A stretch of DNA of 64,000 nt from NCBI RefSeq assembly GCF_000264905.1, contig NW_006763136.1, forward strand, positions 663,934-727,933, read 5' to 3'. This DNA comes from Stereum hirsutum FP-91666 SS1 (lineage: Eukaryota > Basidiomycota > Agaricomycetes > Russulales > Stereaceae). The notes under the pieces are model-generated. The model worked only from the letters and a program-made list of their open reading frames with translations. It ran no database searches and was not told the DNA's origin. Both the position numbers and the translations under genes were made by a program. Shown here piece by piece: positions 15,782-26,119 of this stretch; within the stretch, counting starts at the first letter, position 1, and every line of letters starts with the position of its first letter.

Positions 15782-16367
15782 TCAAAACTCTTGGAATATG
15801 CGAACCTTAGCTCGCCAGATACTCATCTTGGCATAGATGGACGGCCAAGAATCTACAATCATATGCCGTGATCTCTCCTTAGCATCAGCGACGGCTTCTT
15901 CGTGGATGTCCACATTATTCGCGAAAGTCTGCAGGCCATCGTTTAGTCGCTGTTACCATTCTTTTCGCAGGAGAATAGGAATTATACATGGTCAAAATAC
16001 GGGTTCGAAGGGTGTCGTTAGAACGAACCAGTGCGTCCTGGCTCCATCCGTACGCATCCTTGACCTCTGTTCACGTTAGATGTGGAGACGGCGCCATGTT
16101 TTATTCACTTCTATCTCAGATCAGGATCCATAGATTCTGAGAAGGAGAGGTATCTTCCCAAACATGCGAACTGTTCCAGACTGCCTCGAAGAGTCGTGAT
16201 CGTGAACCGAAGACCTTCTCTTTTCCATGTTGTGCAACTGGGAACGATGTCTTTCATTCCGCAGAGAAGCCTAAAGAGATGTCAATCGATGTACAATGAC
16301 GTCGAACGTCCTGATCTTCTCACTTCCGTATCTCGGCGACCCATCTTGCCAATGAGCGAATGAGCAT
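15782..16367 (-). pseudogene. Decayed gene of unknown function
   Basis: From ATG 16367 a frame reads MLIRSLARWVAEIRK, crosses a GTGAGA...TTTAG intron and continues (KDIVPSCTTWKREGLRF, GRYLSFSESMDPDLR) to an in-frame TAG. Beyond a 42-nt GTGAAT...ACAG intron the same phase reads GCVRMEPGRTGSF, then TAA. Beyond a 59-nt GTATAA...GCAG intron with a GACTAAAC branch site it reads RHPSNPYFDHTFANNVDIHE and IVDSWPSIYAKMSIW, ending at 15782. Three canonical introns keep one phase while two stops interrupt it, which is what a recently inactivated gene looks like. The protein family is not recognised. The alternative is that I have chained unrelated frames. Confidence 0.38.
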
Positions 16368-17459
16368 GACCGTGTATGGTCAATAAAGACTCATTCTACC
16401 ATAAGCGAAATTTATCGTCTTGATCCATCCGCTATTGCGCCACATGCGTGGAGGAACGGTTCGTCCTATCGATCAGTGGATGTCGTGCTGCGTCCTCCAC
16501 AGGCTATATTGAGCCTGTATAAAGGTAGCCTCTCGACACATGTATACATTTGAGACAAGATAGAATTATAGCACATCGGTGCCCGGACACGGCAAAAGGG
16601 TGTGGTTACACGAGTGTGAAGTGGCTCCAGAAGTTGTCCAGAAGGAACCCGAATATTGTTCTGTAGCCTTATTCCCCGAGTACGATGCATTCAAATCATT
16701 CTGGAAACTCAGTTAGAATCATCCAACCTCGCATGGTCACCCCCGAAGTCCAGTAAAAAAGGAGATCTTTGGTAGTATAGCTGAACGAGTGGATAGACGC
16801 AATACTGCGCTGCTACGATGCTTGAAGTAACCACGATAAATACTCAAGGTGCTCGAATTAGGGCTATTTGTCTGGCTTTGTGTAGGAAGGCCTTCGTACC
16901 TGAATATGTGGCACGGAATTCAGCGTGATAGGTTGAGCGGAACCCGTCTAGAATCGCGAGACTCGGTTGTCATTTAGAGCCCACAGATATATTTTCAACC
17001 CTATATCACTCAGTAGGGAGTGAAGGGAAATGTTTAAGGGGTTCTCTCAAATATTTCTCATATTTAAGGGGTCGTCCGCGACGAATGAAAGCAAAATCCA
17101 CGCTCACCAATCGCAGACGGACTCACAGATCTCTCGACAACCAAAACACAAGAGATATTGCACCAATCGGATAACCACGTCGGGCAGCCCGCGCGAGCGA
17201 ACGTGTCACAATCTAGATCGTCGAGGGGGGAACTGAGCATAGCAGACTTATGCGGCTCTCCAGGATGCGCATGCACTAAGCGGGGAGTCTCGGACTGCGA
17301 GTCGATATGGCCACTAAAATAGCATATAAAACCTGAAGTCCACAGGCTGCGTACGAGACCGAGACACAGAAACTTGCACACAGGCTGGATCATGCCAGAA
17401 TAAATACAACAGCCCTCCATTCATCGTCAGTTGCCACCGTCTCCAATTCATAATGCCCA
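16368..17459. other. No gene recognised
   Basis: Short frames only. This may contain 5' exons of the decayed gene at 15782-16367 and the 3' flank of the peroxygenase gene. No repeats or RNA genes seen. Confidence 0.4.
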
Positions 17460-18636
17460 CTAGTTTAATCCATTCTGTCCATCCCCATCCCCAGGAAGCA
17501 GAAGTGTCTGAATGAATCCATCAGGAGAAATAACCAAATACGAATCTTCCTGGGTAGGACCTTGCCATTCCGCGGCGGCCATGATGTGACCAGACCAAGA
17601 ACTCATGAGGGCAAGCGTGATAGGCACGTCGGAGCGTTTCCAGCCCTCAGCGATGGGGAGGCGTTCTTCGCGGAAGAAAATGTCGACGTAACTACATAGC
17701 CGTCCAAAACAATCCGGTCAGTAAGCAGCCTAAGACTGGTGATGAGAAGCAGAGGGGAGCGGAGGATAAAGGAGAATAGAACGCACTCCTTCGGCGCAAC
17801 ACCGGTGGTCGCATTACCCATGACACTCAAGTAGAAACCCGATTCTCCCGTTCTGAGGATGAACTCCTTACTCGTACTGATCACATCCGGGTTTCTAGCT
17901 ATGGAATCTTCGAGCCTCGCTTTCATGACAAGGCCAGCAGAAGTGGCATTGTAATAGTCAACACCAGGATTGGATTGCGCGAGCGTTTGGTTGAAGAGTG
18001 TGCCGTTAAATGAGTGGTTATCACCGAAGTAGTGGTCAGAGCGGGAGACGGAAGCGTCATGCTCGATATTTTCGTGCCTATAGTAGCAAGAATGTCCACA
18101 GAAGTGTTGATAAGATAAAAATATGTAGCCGTAGTGTGTAGAAAGAATAGAGTGGGGGCACGTACGCGTTCAGATCATCTAGCGAGAAGTTATCCACTTC
18201 GGTACTGACGAGCAATGCAAGTTTACCAGCCAGCAAGATAACATCAGGCTGCACATTGTATCCATCTACGAGCATTCCGGACAGATGAGCATTGCAACAC
18301 GATGATCTTCACAATGAATATGTCATACCGTTGGCGGCCTGGAGTAACGCAGGAATCGTGATGTTACTCCCGTTCCTGGGCAGAACACCATGGTTGGCGA
18401 GGGCGCTACGCGCAGGCCGCTCAGGTAAGTGATGTATTCCGCCGGACGACGACCAGGAGAGGACAGTAGACTTACTTCAAACCAGGACAAGGAGACCTCA
18501 GATCGTTCGGTCCCGGAGCCTGCCACGGATAATCCACAAAATCGATCCCACTATCCCTAGGCATGTAGCCAAAGGCAGATACAGCCTCGGCCGCACCAAA
18601 GGCCGTCAACACGGCGGAATAGAGACTCAGACGCAT
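17460..18636 (-). CDS. Secreted haem-thiolate peroxidase / unspecific peroxygenase
   Basis: A chloroperoxidase-superfamily (Peroxidase_2) enzyme that uses H2O2 to oxygenate or oxidise organic substrates outside the cell. Exons 18476-18636, 18329-18405, 18166-18265, 17787-18077 and 17460-17691 give 286 residues with matching phases. The N-terminus (MRLSLYSAVLTAFGAAEAVS) is a signal peptide. Haem-ligand Cys50 lies in SPCPGLNALANHG, the E118-H119-D120 triad in NIEHDASVSR, and E191 in TGESGFYLSVMG fits the distal acid. Several NxS/T sites agree with secretion. IFFREERLPIAEGW is the conserved C-terminal block. Length and the EHD triad suggest the short peroxygenase group. The start at 18636 is preferred over an upstream in-frame start because it gives a clean signal peptide. 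Confidence 0.95.
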
Positions 18637-18764
18637 CGTGAAGAGTTTGAAAAGTGTGAAAATAGAAAGCGTGGCGAGGTGGATTGTTCTACTTGATACT
18701 AGTGAGAGAATAAGGGCCTGAGAGGTCGGACACTGCTGAAGAATCCCCACCTACATCGTATGGT

Positions 18765-18772
18765 CTTATATA
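18765..18772 (-). promoter_or_regulatory. TATA-like box of the peroxygenase gene
   Basis: TATATAAG on the minus strand, about 130 nt upstream of the ATG at 18636. This is a good match to a fungal TATA box at a sensible distance. Confidence 0.5.
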
Positions 18773-20372
18773 CCTTTACAGTGGATGAATACCTCGAGAA
18801 ACACAGGTAAGAATTAGCAATCCTGTTCATAAGTCACGTGAGATATATTGATGATACCTGAGTGTCGATGTGCAGAGTAGTAATCACCATGTTTATGCCG
18901 TGCTCCGAAATTGAACGTCCGTCTGCGGGTATTACTGATCGTCAGGCATCTCCAATCCCAGGACGCTGAATAGAAATCAGGGGAGAGCCTCACTGTGGTC
19001 TCGTGCGTCGTGAGGCACAAATTTTGCATGCTATTGACGAAAACTTCATGGGTAGTGTTCACCTAGTGAACGGAGTCGCTATGTAGCTGGTAGTGACCTC
19101 GGATTCAACTGTTGAATGGGTACTATACGATGCGGTGCAGACGGATGTCTGCTGAGGCCGCGGTGGGTCAGTGACGAAAGGGCGAAACATACGTACAAAA
19201 CAGCTTATTTTTCTCCATCCTGCAAGATGGGTAACGCATGTGGGGTGTGTGGCCACTCACTGAATACGGTTAAAATGAGAATGAGAACGCCATTGTAAGA
19301 GCAACTCGTCCAAGGCCACGTCACAGGGGCCCTGGTCATGATAGTCGTGTAGTCAATTGCATACGCACATAAGTCAGAAACAACGCGCCGCAAGAAGCTG
19401 TGAACTCGCTCAAACACATCCTTAGATCGTGATTGCCGAATTGCTGAGTGGAAGATCAATTGATCTCCCTGTTGACTTCCTGTTGCACCAACGGGAGGCC
19501 ATGAATTTGCGATATCAAGACCTGTGGCACGACTAGTGCACTTACGGAGGCAAGCCAACACCAGTTACGGCGATCTCGTGGAAATGCTGGGCAGGGGGGC
19601 CAAGTTACAAAGCAGATGGAGCAGGGTTTATTCCTACGAGACATTTCTCTGAATTTCGTCGAACTAGGCCAGGCTAGAATACAAGAAAAGACGATGAGTC
19701 TACATTGATCCTGTGTGTACAGGGACGAAATCTCACTGCGGAGAAACGGTGTGCGTATGCGTGGCTAGACATCCGGCTGTGCCTATGTTAGGAACCCTTA
19801 CTATAAGATAAAATTGTACCACAAGAGGCTGTATATCCCTCAACAGTGATGAGCTCACCTAACATTCGCATCGCATATGCGAAGAAAGGCCCAGTGAATA
19901 CCAAGCAGAGGGTTACCATCCTCCTCGTCCTATCCGATCCTGCATCTCGTCAACATAAAACAGCCGAAAACAAGAGAAACTTTATCAATTAGTCGCAGAT
20001 AGTAGTAAGTCCTGTTGAGACATGATGTGAGGGATGCTTGGCCGCCCATTCTGTGTCGGTCGGTGGGTACGGCGCCAACGCGAAGTCTTCATCGCTAGTT
20101 CGTCGTAGTCATCCGTGCTGGCACTTGTTGCGTGAAAATGTCCGATAGAGATGTACAAAGGGAGAAAACAAGTATGCCAGCAGTCACATCAAGGCAAACG
20201 TGGAAAATCTGGGAAGCTGAGATGTGAAGCCGTCATCCCAGAAAATGAAATAAGCAGGCATTGTCATGACTTATGTACAAAAATACCGATGACAGTCAAC
20301 TAATGAGGACACGCTGGTCTGGTAGCGTATGAATCAGTAATTGTGGCATAGTGTGAAGACGGAAGAGAAAGC
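18773..20372. other. No gene recognised
   Basis: The minus-strand frames here are short and lack family motifs or convincing splice structure. No transposon ends or RNA genes seen. Confidence 0.4.
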
Positions 20373-21386
20373 TCACCAAAAATGCATATACGCACTCTCC
20401 ACAAATACATCCGAACAGCCCATCTTCTTCAAGAGATCGTCAGGGACTTCTTTCCAGACCCACTTCTCAGTCCCATTACCCTTCTCCAGCTTTAATTTCC
20501 CCAAAGCGTGACCTATGGCCTTTATCTCAGGCGGAACCCGCCTCATGACGAACCCATGCTGCACCATAAACTGAAACCGCGAAAGCCAATCACGACACGT
20601 CAGCTTTCTGGTCTCAACTTCAGAATCATTCTTCGGTGGCTGGTATTTGTCCCTAGGAGCAAGCGTCCACAATGAACATCCCGGCAGGTCCCATAACACC
20701 ATCAGCTGCCCAATAAACCCAGGCCTCGTCTTCCTCTTCATCTCCTCGTTGGAGCGAGCAGTCGACTGAGAGATCTCAAGGGCTCGCGCTTCAGGTGATC
20801 CAGGAAGAATGTCCGCAAAAGATGCGAATTTGGCGTCATCGATGGTGAAGAGAAGACTGGGGTTGCTTCCAGACCCAAGACGAGGACGAAGTTTGATTTG
20901 CAGGTACTTGGAGGAGAAGTCGAAATCATTGCCTCCTTCGGACTCTATGGCCCAGAAGAAGGCTTGGTTGTATTCGAAGGCGTGGACATCCCAAAAGGAC
21001 CGGGCTAGACGTTCAAAATTGGTATAGGGCAATAGATCGTTCTTAGGCATTGCTTCCTTCAATTGCGCGTCTGCGTCCATAAACGACCGACAAGCAGGCC
21101 TGCCAGTACAAAGTCATAGAATTATTAATGATGGATGCGATGCGAAGATGACGTACTTGTGGGCTTTCCAGTGCTTTCGCTGACATTCTTTACTACAGTA
21201 AGAAACCCGATGACAAGCAACACAATTCTTCAATGGACCGCCGTTTGCGTCGGGTCTGACACCGCAATTCATGCAGAGGTAGTGTTGCATGCGAGCTGGC
21301 TTGCCAGCTCCATGGTCGTCGAAGTATGCATCAACAGTCCGGAACTTTTTCTTGTCGATTACAGTTTCCGAAGAGCGTTTGACCAT
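20373..21386 (-). CDS. MYND zinc-finger protein
   Basis: Two exons (21157-21386 and 20373-21099) give 318 residues. The N-terminal half holds a complete MYND finger: CMNCG, CVACH, YCSKECQRKHWKAHK with the last Lys split by the intron. The remainder is an uncharacterised C-terminal region (ERLARSFWDVHAFEYNQAFF, LQIKLRPRLGSG, DLLKKMGCSDVFVESAYMHF) resembling those of many mushroom MYND proteins. MYND fingers bind proline-rich partners; no SET domain is present, so a methyltransferase role is not supported. It sits between the peroxygenase and the AMSH gene, all on the minus strand. Gene structure is well supported; function is unknown. Confidence 0.9.
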
Positions 21387-21891
21387 AGTTCTATAGCACA
21401 GATGAAGGGGATCCGCAAAGTAGTGAAGATAATGAACAGAATCGATGATGTGTGTCCCGAGAACTCGCTGAACGGACCGGTCCGTTTATTTGGCGTTGTA
21501 TGGCGGATCTTCGCACGCCTCCTGTGGCGTAGTGGCGCTGCCGAAGCCTTATTTCCTTGAAGCCTTCTATTGTGACCAGCCAATGACCAGCTATCCAGGA
21601 GGAGGAGCAGTACGTTATCATAGGTAGATCCACAGATGAAAACGGCAGATACATTAACATCGTCGTACGAGACTATACAGCGAAAAAGAAAAGCGAAAGC
21701 AAAAAGATAAAGGGCGAGCATGCATGTACGATATGAACAGATGGAGAGTGTGTAGGATCGACGCGAAAAATTATGGACGATGATGGGTCCATCCCGAAGA
21801 AGATGCAGGCAATCAGGCTGTCAGTGAATTGAGCGTGAATTTGTGGTCACATATATATAGAGTGTGACAAAAGTCGAGTGAAAGCCGCGGG

Positions 21892-24800
21892 TCAGCGTAA
21901 ATCAACTATCTCAAGAGGTAGATCCTTAATTTGTACGTGGCCCTTGTCCGCGTCCTGAAATCCAACCATTATGAGATCGGCAGGCAGCCTGGGAAGGAGG
22001 ACAGAGGAATGCTCACGGTATAGATGGGTACGTTAGGATGTGGATGGAACGCTTCTTTAGCATTGCAGTCCAGGATAGCATGCAGTCCCGGAGGATCCGT
22101 TAATCGAAAGATACCGAAGCTACATTTATACCACGGCATCAACATCTCTTGAGCGATCAAAATGGGAGGGGGATAACTCACTTGGGGGTCGACTTTGGCG
22201 CACAAACGACGGCGAAGGACTCTGGTAACATTCGTTGGAAGCCGGAATGGGTATGAAGATCCACCGAGCTCATAAAACATGACTGCGTGGGGTGCGTATG
22301 AATCTACGAAATTCCCACCAACAGAACCTCAGTCCTACAATCCACAATAAGAAATGAGAGTTTTCAGACGTACCCATCCTAAAGTGATTAACGATCTCTC
22401 CTCCGTAAACATCATGACCAACTCTTCCTCGTCCATCGTACAGGTGTCGCTCGTCGAATGCTGCTTCGGGACTAAGAGCGTCGTGACTACAAACTTGGAC
22501 CCCTTATCCTTCCCCAACAGCAGCCCACAAGTCTCCCGGTTCATCGAAGTGTTCACGGCGGCAATGGACAGGAACCTGTTCAAACAGTCACGGGGGAAGT
22601 TGACGTGTTTCAGGTTGTGATTGACAGGATCAGCGCTGCTGGGTTGGATGCGAGCGGAGTCCTGACGATGGTGACTGGGTTCGTGTGATGGGGGAGGCGG
22701 TAGAGGCGGACGAGCAGAAGGTGGCGGATGATGGTGAGACTGAGAGGCTTGTATGGGGTATGGAGGTGGGGTTGGTGCAGGCATAGAAGGTTTTGGGAGG
22801 AGGTTAGCGTATAACCCAGATGTAGAAGACGACGGTTCTCCGCCAGGGAAGAGGAGTAGAGCAGACGACGATGAGCTCGTGTGATGATGTGGCATTGGTG
22901 ATTGTCTGAACATTGATCCTAGTGATGGCGTGTAGCCTTGCGTCTTCTGATGTTGCGACATGAGCGATGGATACTGGACAGAGCCCATATTCATTGGTGG
23001 TGGAGAGGTCGTAGTTATTGGGGGATGAACAGGTCTGCGAGTAGTCGATCAGTAGGTGGGCGAAGGCACGAGGCAAGATGGATGATGCACGTACGTTCTC
23101 GCAGGCCTTGGCGCACCATCGGGTACTCTAAAAACATCATTCCATTCGTGAGTCAGCACGCGTCTCATCGCATCTGACGGGTCCGGACACGCACCTCGAA
23201 GGACTCTCGAGTGGCATCTGCAGAAGAGGCGCCGAGATGGGCGACGATGAGCTCGCAGGTTGAGGCATCGCCAAGCTCGCGGCGGGCTGCGGCATCGCCG
23301 GTCGCGTTCCACCACCAACACTGTTCGAAGGAGTGCCTTGTCGAGCTGCGCGCGCCGCCGCATCCGATTCTTGCTGTCTCTTCGCGATTCCATCCTGCTC
23401 TTGCCTGCGCTTCTCCTCCACTCTCCGTCGCATTTCCTCTTGCTTCCTCATCTCTTCATGCTGTTTCCGCACTACCTCCTGCTCTCTGCTCGCGGCCACT
23501 GCGCGTTCCCGATCTTTCCGCATCTGCTCTGCTCTGGCCCAATCCTGCTGACTCATTGAAGCGCTCCCTTCCACTCGCCCCGATCCATACCTCGACCGAT
23601 CTTCCTCCCTTCTCCTACTCTCATCTCGCGCCATTGCATCTTCCCTTGCACGTCTTGCGACTTCTACATCCATAGAATTACGCAGAGGCGACGGAGTTCG
23701 AGCTTGATGGCCGTGCGCCGACCCGGAAGTCCTGCTTTGGTAGCTGGACGGTGTTGAGGAAGGGGAAGAAGACGATACGGGGGTGACGGCGCCAGGTGAA
23801 TTCCCATCGGATGATCGAGGCTGAGGTTGTGTGGTCAAGGGTGTGGGTTGACGGGACGAGGAAGATGAAGACGATTGGCGTTGTTCCCAAGCATTGTATC
23901 GGTCAACGAGCACCCTCTTGACCTCTCCAAGACTTTGTAGAAGTTCTGAGCCATGCTAGATTGTACAAGATCGTTAGTCGTTAGACGATAGCACAGCAGG
24001 ATGTTAGAAATTGCAGGGAAAAGAAAAGCCCAATGGACTGTTGGACGATGTAGACAAACTACAGAACATGATCATCGGGCACGGTGATCCTTCGATAGCT
24101 GCAGAAGCCCCTGATAAGTATAAGAATGACAGAAACTGACTATAACGTGCCAACAAAGGGAGGCGCGTGTCAGTCATTGCTTGAGGGCGCTGCCGCGTTG
24201 TCATTACATCTTGCTTGCGTTCATGGGTAAGCTCCACAGCCAGTAAATGCTTCCCGAGGAGATGAAACAATAGCTTTGGCATGCTTGAACAGCACCGCAA
24301 GAGGTGCTGGTGGTAGGATAAACTAATTTGAACACGATGTGTGTTCATGGGACGCTCGGGAGGAGCAATAGTACGAAGGCGCGATGACGATTAGCCGGAC
24401 GATGACCCTAGAACAGCAAGCATGGTGCCTTCGGAAGCGATAGACTTCACAAATCAGTGCATAGGAGTTGAAATGTGTATCGAGGCCCATACAGAGATTC
24501 AATGACGTTAAGATGAGCCCGCCCCAACACATGTCGAATTGGGGCCACACGTTTGGACATCGCTGCCGACTAGTGCACGGCGAACAATTTTTTGAGGGAC
24601 CCGCCTGGTAAATGTAGGTGGAATGGCTTCTGGGGCCATTAAGCCATTAGGAGATGGTTCCATAACGTTGACAGAGTCTCTGAGAAGACAAGGTCCTTGG
24701 GCCACACTTTTGACTACAGCATGGAGGTGCAGAAAACGCAGCGATAAAGAACAGAGAAACGTCCACCAAAAGAATAATCGAGCATGAAACCTCCAAAACA

Positions 24801-25135
24801 AAGAGCGTGAAAGCTCGAAAGGATAAAAACATATATAAGATGTAGTCACTCACCAGACCCAGGTTCTTCCTCTGCAGCGGGTTCAGCACCGTAAGATACT
24901 CGCTATGCGACGGAATCTTGTCCACAACAATCGTCGCCGCCTTCGCATACTCCAAAAATGCATTCTCCAGATCACGATTGTCCTCGGCAGCTTGGGCAGC
25001 GCGTTTGTGCGCCTCCGCCGTGCGCAGCCAATGCTTGAGCGGCTTAGACGGGTCCCATAGATTCTGTTTGCCTCGTTCTGCTAGTTCTGATATCGTCGCT
25101 GGCCTGTAATTCTGTGCATCGTGATTTGGACTCAT
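21892..25135 (-). CDS. AMSH/STAMBP-like JAMM deubiquitinase
   Basis: A zinc metalloprotease expected to cut Lys63-linked ubiquitin at endosomes during ESCRT sorting. Exon 1 (24854-25135) encodes the N-terminal USP8-dimer/MIT-like helical region ([36 protein letters not shown]). Exon 2 (23195-23955) finishes that helix ([17 protein letters not shown]) and adds a Ser/Pro-rich linker and an Arg/Glu-rich coiled coil. The catalytic part has the upstream Glu in [12 protein letters not shown] and the metal motif [14 protein letters not shown], split by an intron before IHTHP. Family-specific [32 protein letters not shown] and the C-terminus [15 protein letters not shown] follow. All catalytic residues are intact. 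The intron between exons 1 and 2 is unusually long (898 bp). Confidence 0.95.
23956..24853 (-). other. Long intron of the AMSH-like gene
   Basis: GTGAGT donor at 24853 and CTAG acceptor at 23956, phase 0 on both sides, between two halves of one conserved helical domain. Introns elsewhere in this window are mostly 45-70 nt. No convincing gene, inverted repeat or target duplication was found inside by eye. Confidence 0.7.
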
Positions 25136-25138
25136 TCA

Positions 25139-26119
25139 AGCGCAGCGATGCCAGCAATGGAACCAGCCCGGGTTAGATGGTGGGGGTACAGAGCCAAGAA
25201 TTCGTACATCGGTTGTCCGCAACTCAGAAATGGATATATGTAGTAGATTCCCACGATGATCACCGCCGTGCTGTGCCACAACCCGGTCTTCGTCCTTCTT
25301 CGTCTTTAAATTTGCCACCGACAGGGCACGACTGTCGATATCTTGGCTGCTCTTTCCGACGTTGCTCATTCGACTCTTGGTGGCCTGCCAGATTGCCCAA
25401 CCTTGATATAACTTTGGTCCGATAATAATTTGAGTGTGCAAGTACTCGTTATTCGTTGCTGTTGGACGTGGCACGCGGCTCGATAACCATGATGGGGGTG
25501 ATGAGAATGTGGACGGAGGCGAGGAGGACGGTGAATACGATGATAAGTAAAACGGAGGGCCGGTGGACGCGTTGCTGTATTTCGTCGATCTTATCCTTTC
25601 GCTTTCTGCGATGTTTGACTCTTGAGTCTTAGATATCTACACCACACAGCTTCTGTTCTGGTCAGCGTGATCTTGGCAGTACGTTCTCCTGTTTCATCCA
25701 GCTTCGTTGCACATTGCAGCGCACTAACCTGGCGGTCGCATGTTGACGGCCCTATATCACTGTCAATGTGTGAGACGCCACATCTCTGTGGCGTAACTCA
25801 CATGGTGTGGATTTTGCAAAGTGCCAGCGACTGCTACAGTAATTTACTGCACTTTCAGCCGATTGCTGTCAGGATTGATATTAATATTGACACCCTCTGC
25901 ATAGCTTGTTCAGATTTCAGAGCCCCTCATTTATCAAACTAATGAAGGCTACTTACGCGTAGCGAGCACACTCTCGGGCGTTCCGACATCTCTGCCACTC
26001 TTCCGTTTGACAACGCAGATTCATTCCATCAACATTGCACACAGCTTACACTGGCATCATCTGTTCAGAATTGTACCAGGTTTCATCTAGTACTTATAGC
26101 GTACACCTTCCGGCTACTC
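25139..26119. other. No supported gene; short hydrophobic frame
   Basis: The minus strand has a short frame with one hydrophobic helix (PSVLLIIVFTVLLASVHILI, about 25560-25500) after a basic stretch. It could be the exon of a small single-pass protein, but no start or partner exon is clear. Otherwise this is the shared upstream region of the AMSH gene (-) and the membrane-protein gene (+). Confidence 0.3.

Noticed and set aside
16771..16830. Possible tRNA start (GGTAGTATAGCTGAACGAGTGG)
   Set aside because: No TTCRANY loop at the right distance downstream and no closing acceptor stem.
24004..24348. Minus-strand open frame of 114 codons inside the AMSH intron, considered as a nested gene
   Set aside because: No recognisable motif, no splice partners, and composition typical of random sequence.
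25136..25474. Minus-strand frame ending one base before the AMSH start codon, considered as a fused upstream exon
   Set aside because: It ends in a TGA immediately before the ATG, and the AMSH N-terminus is complete without it.
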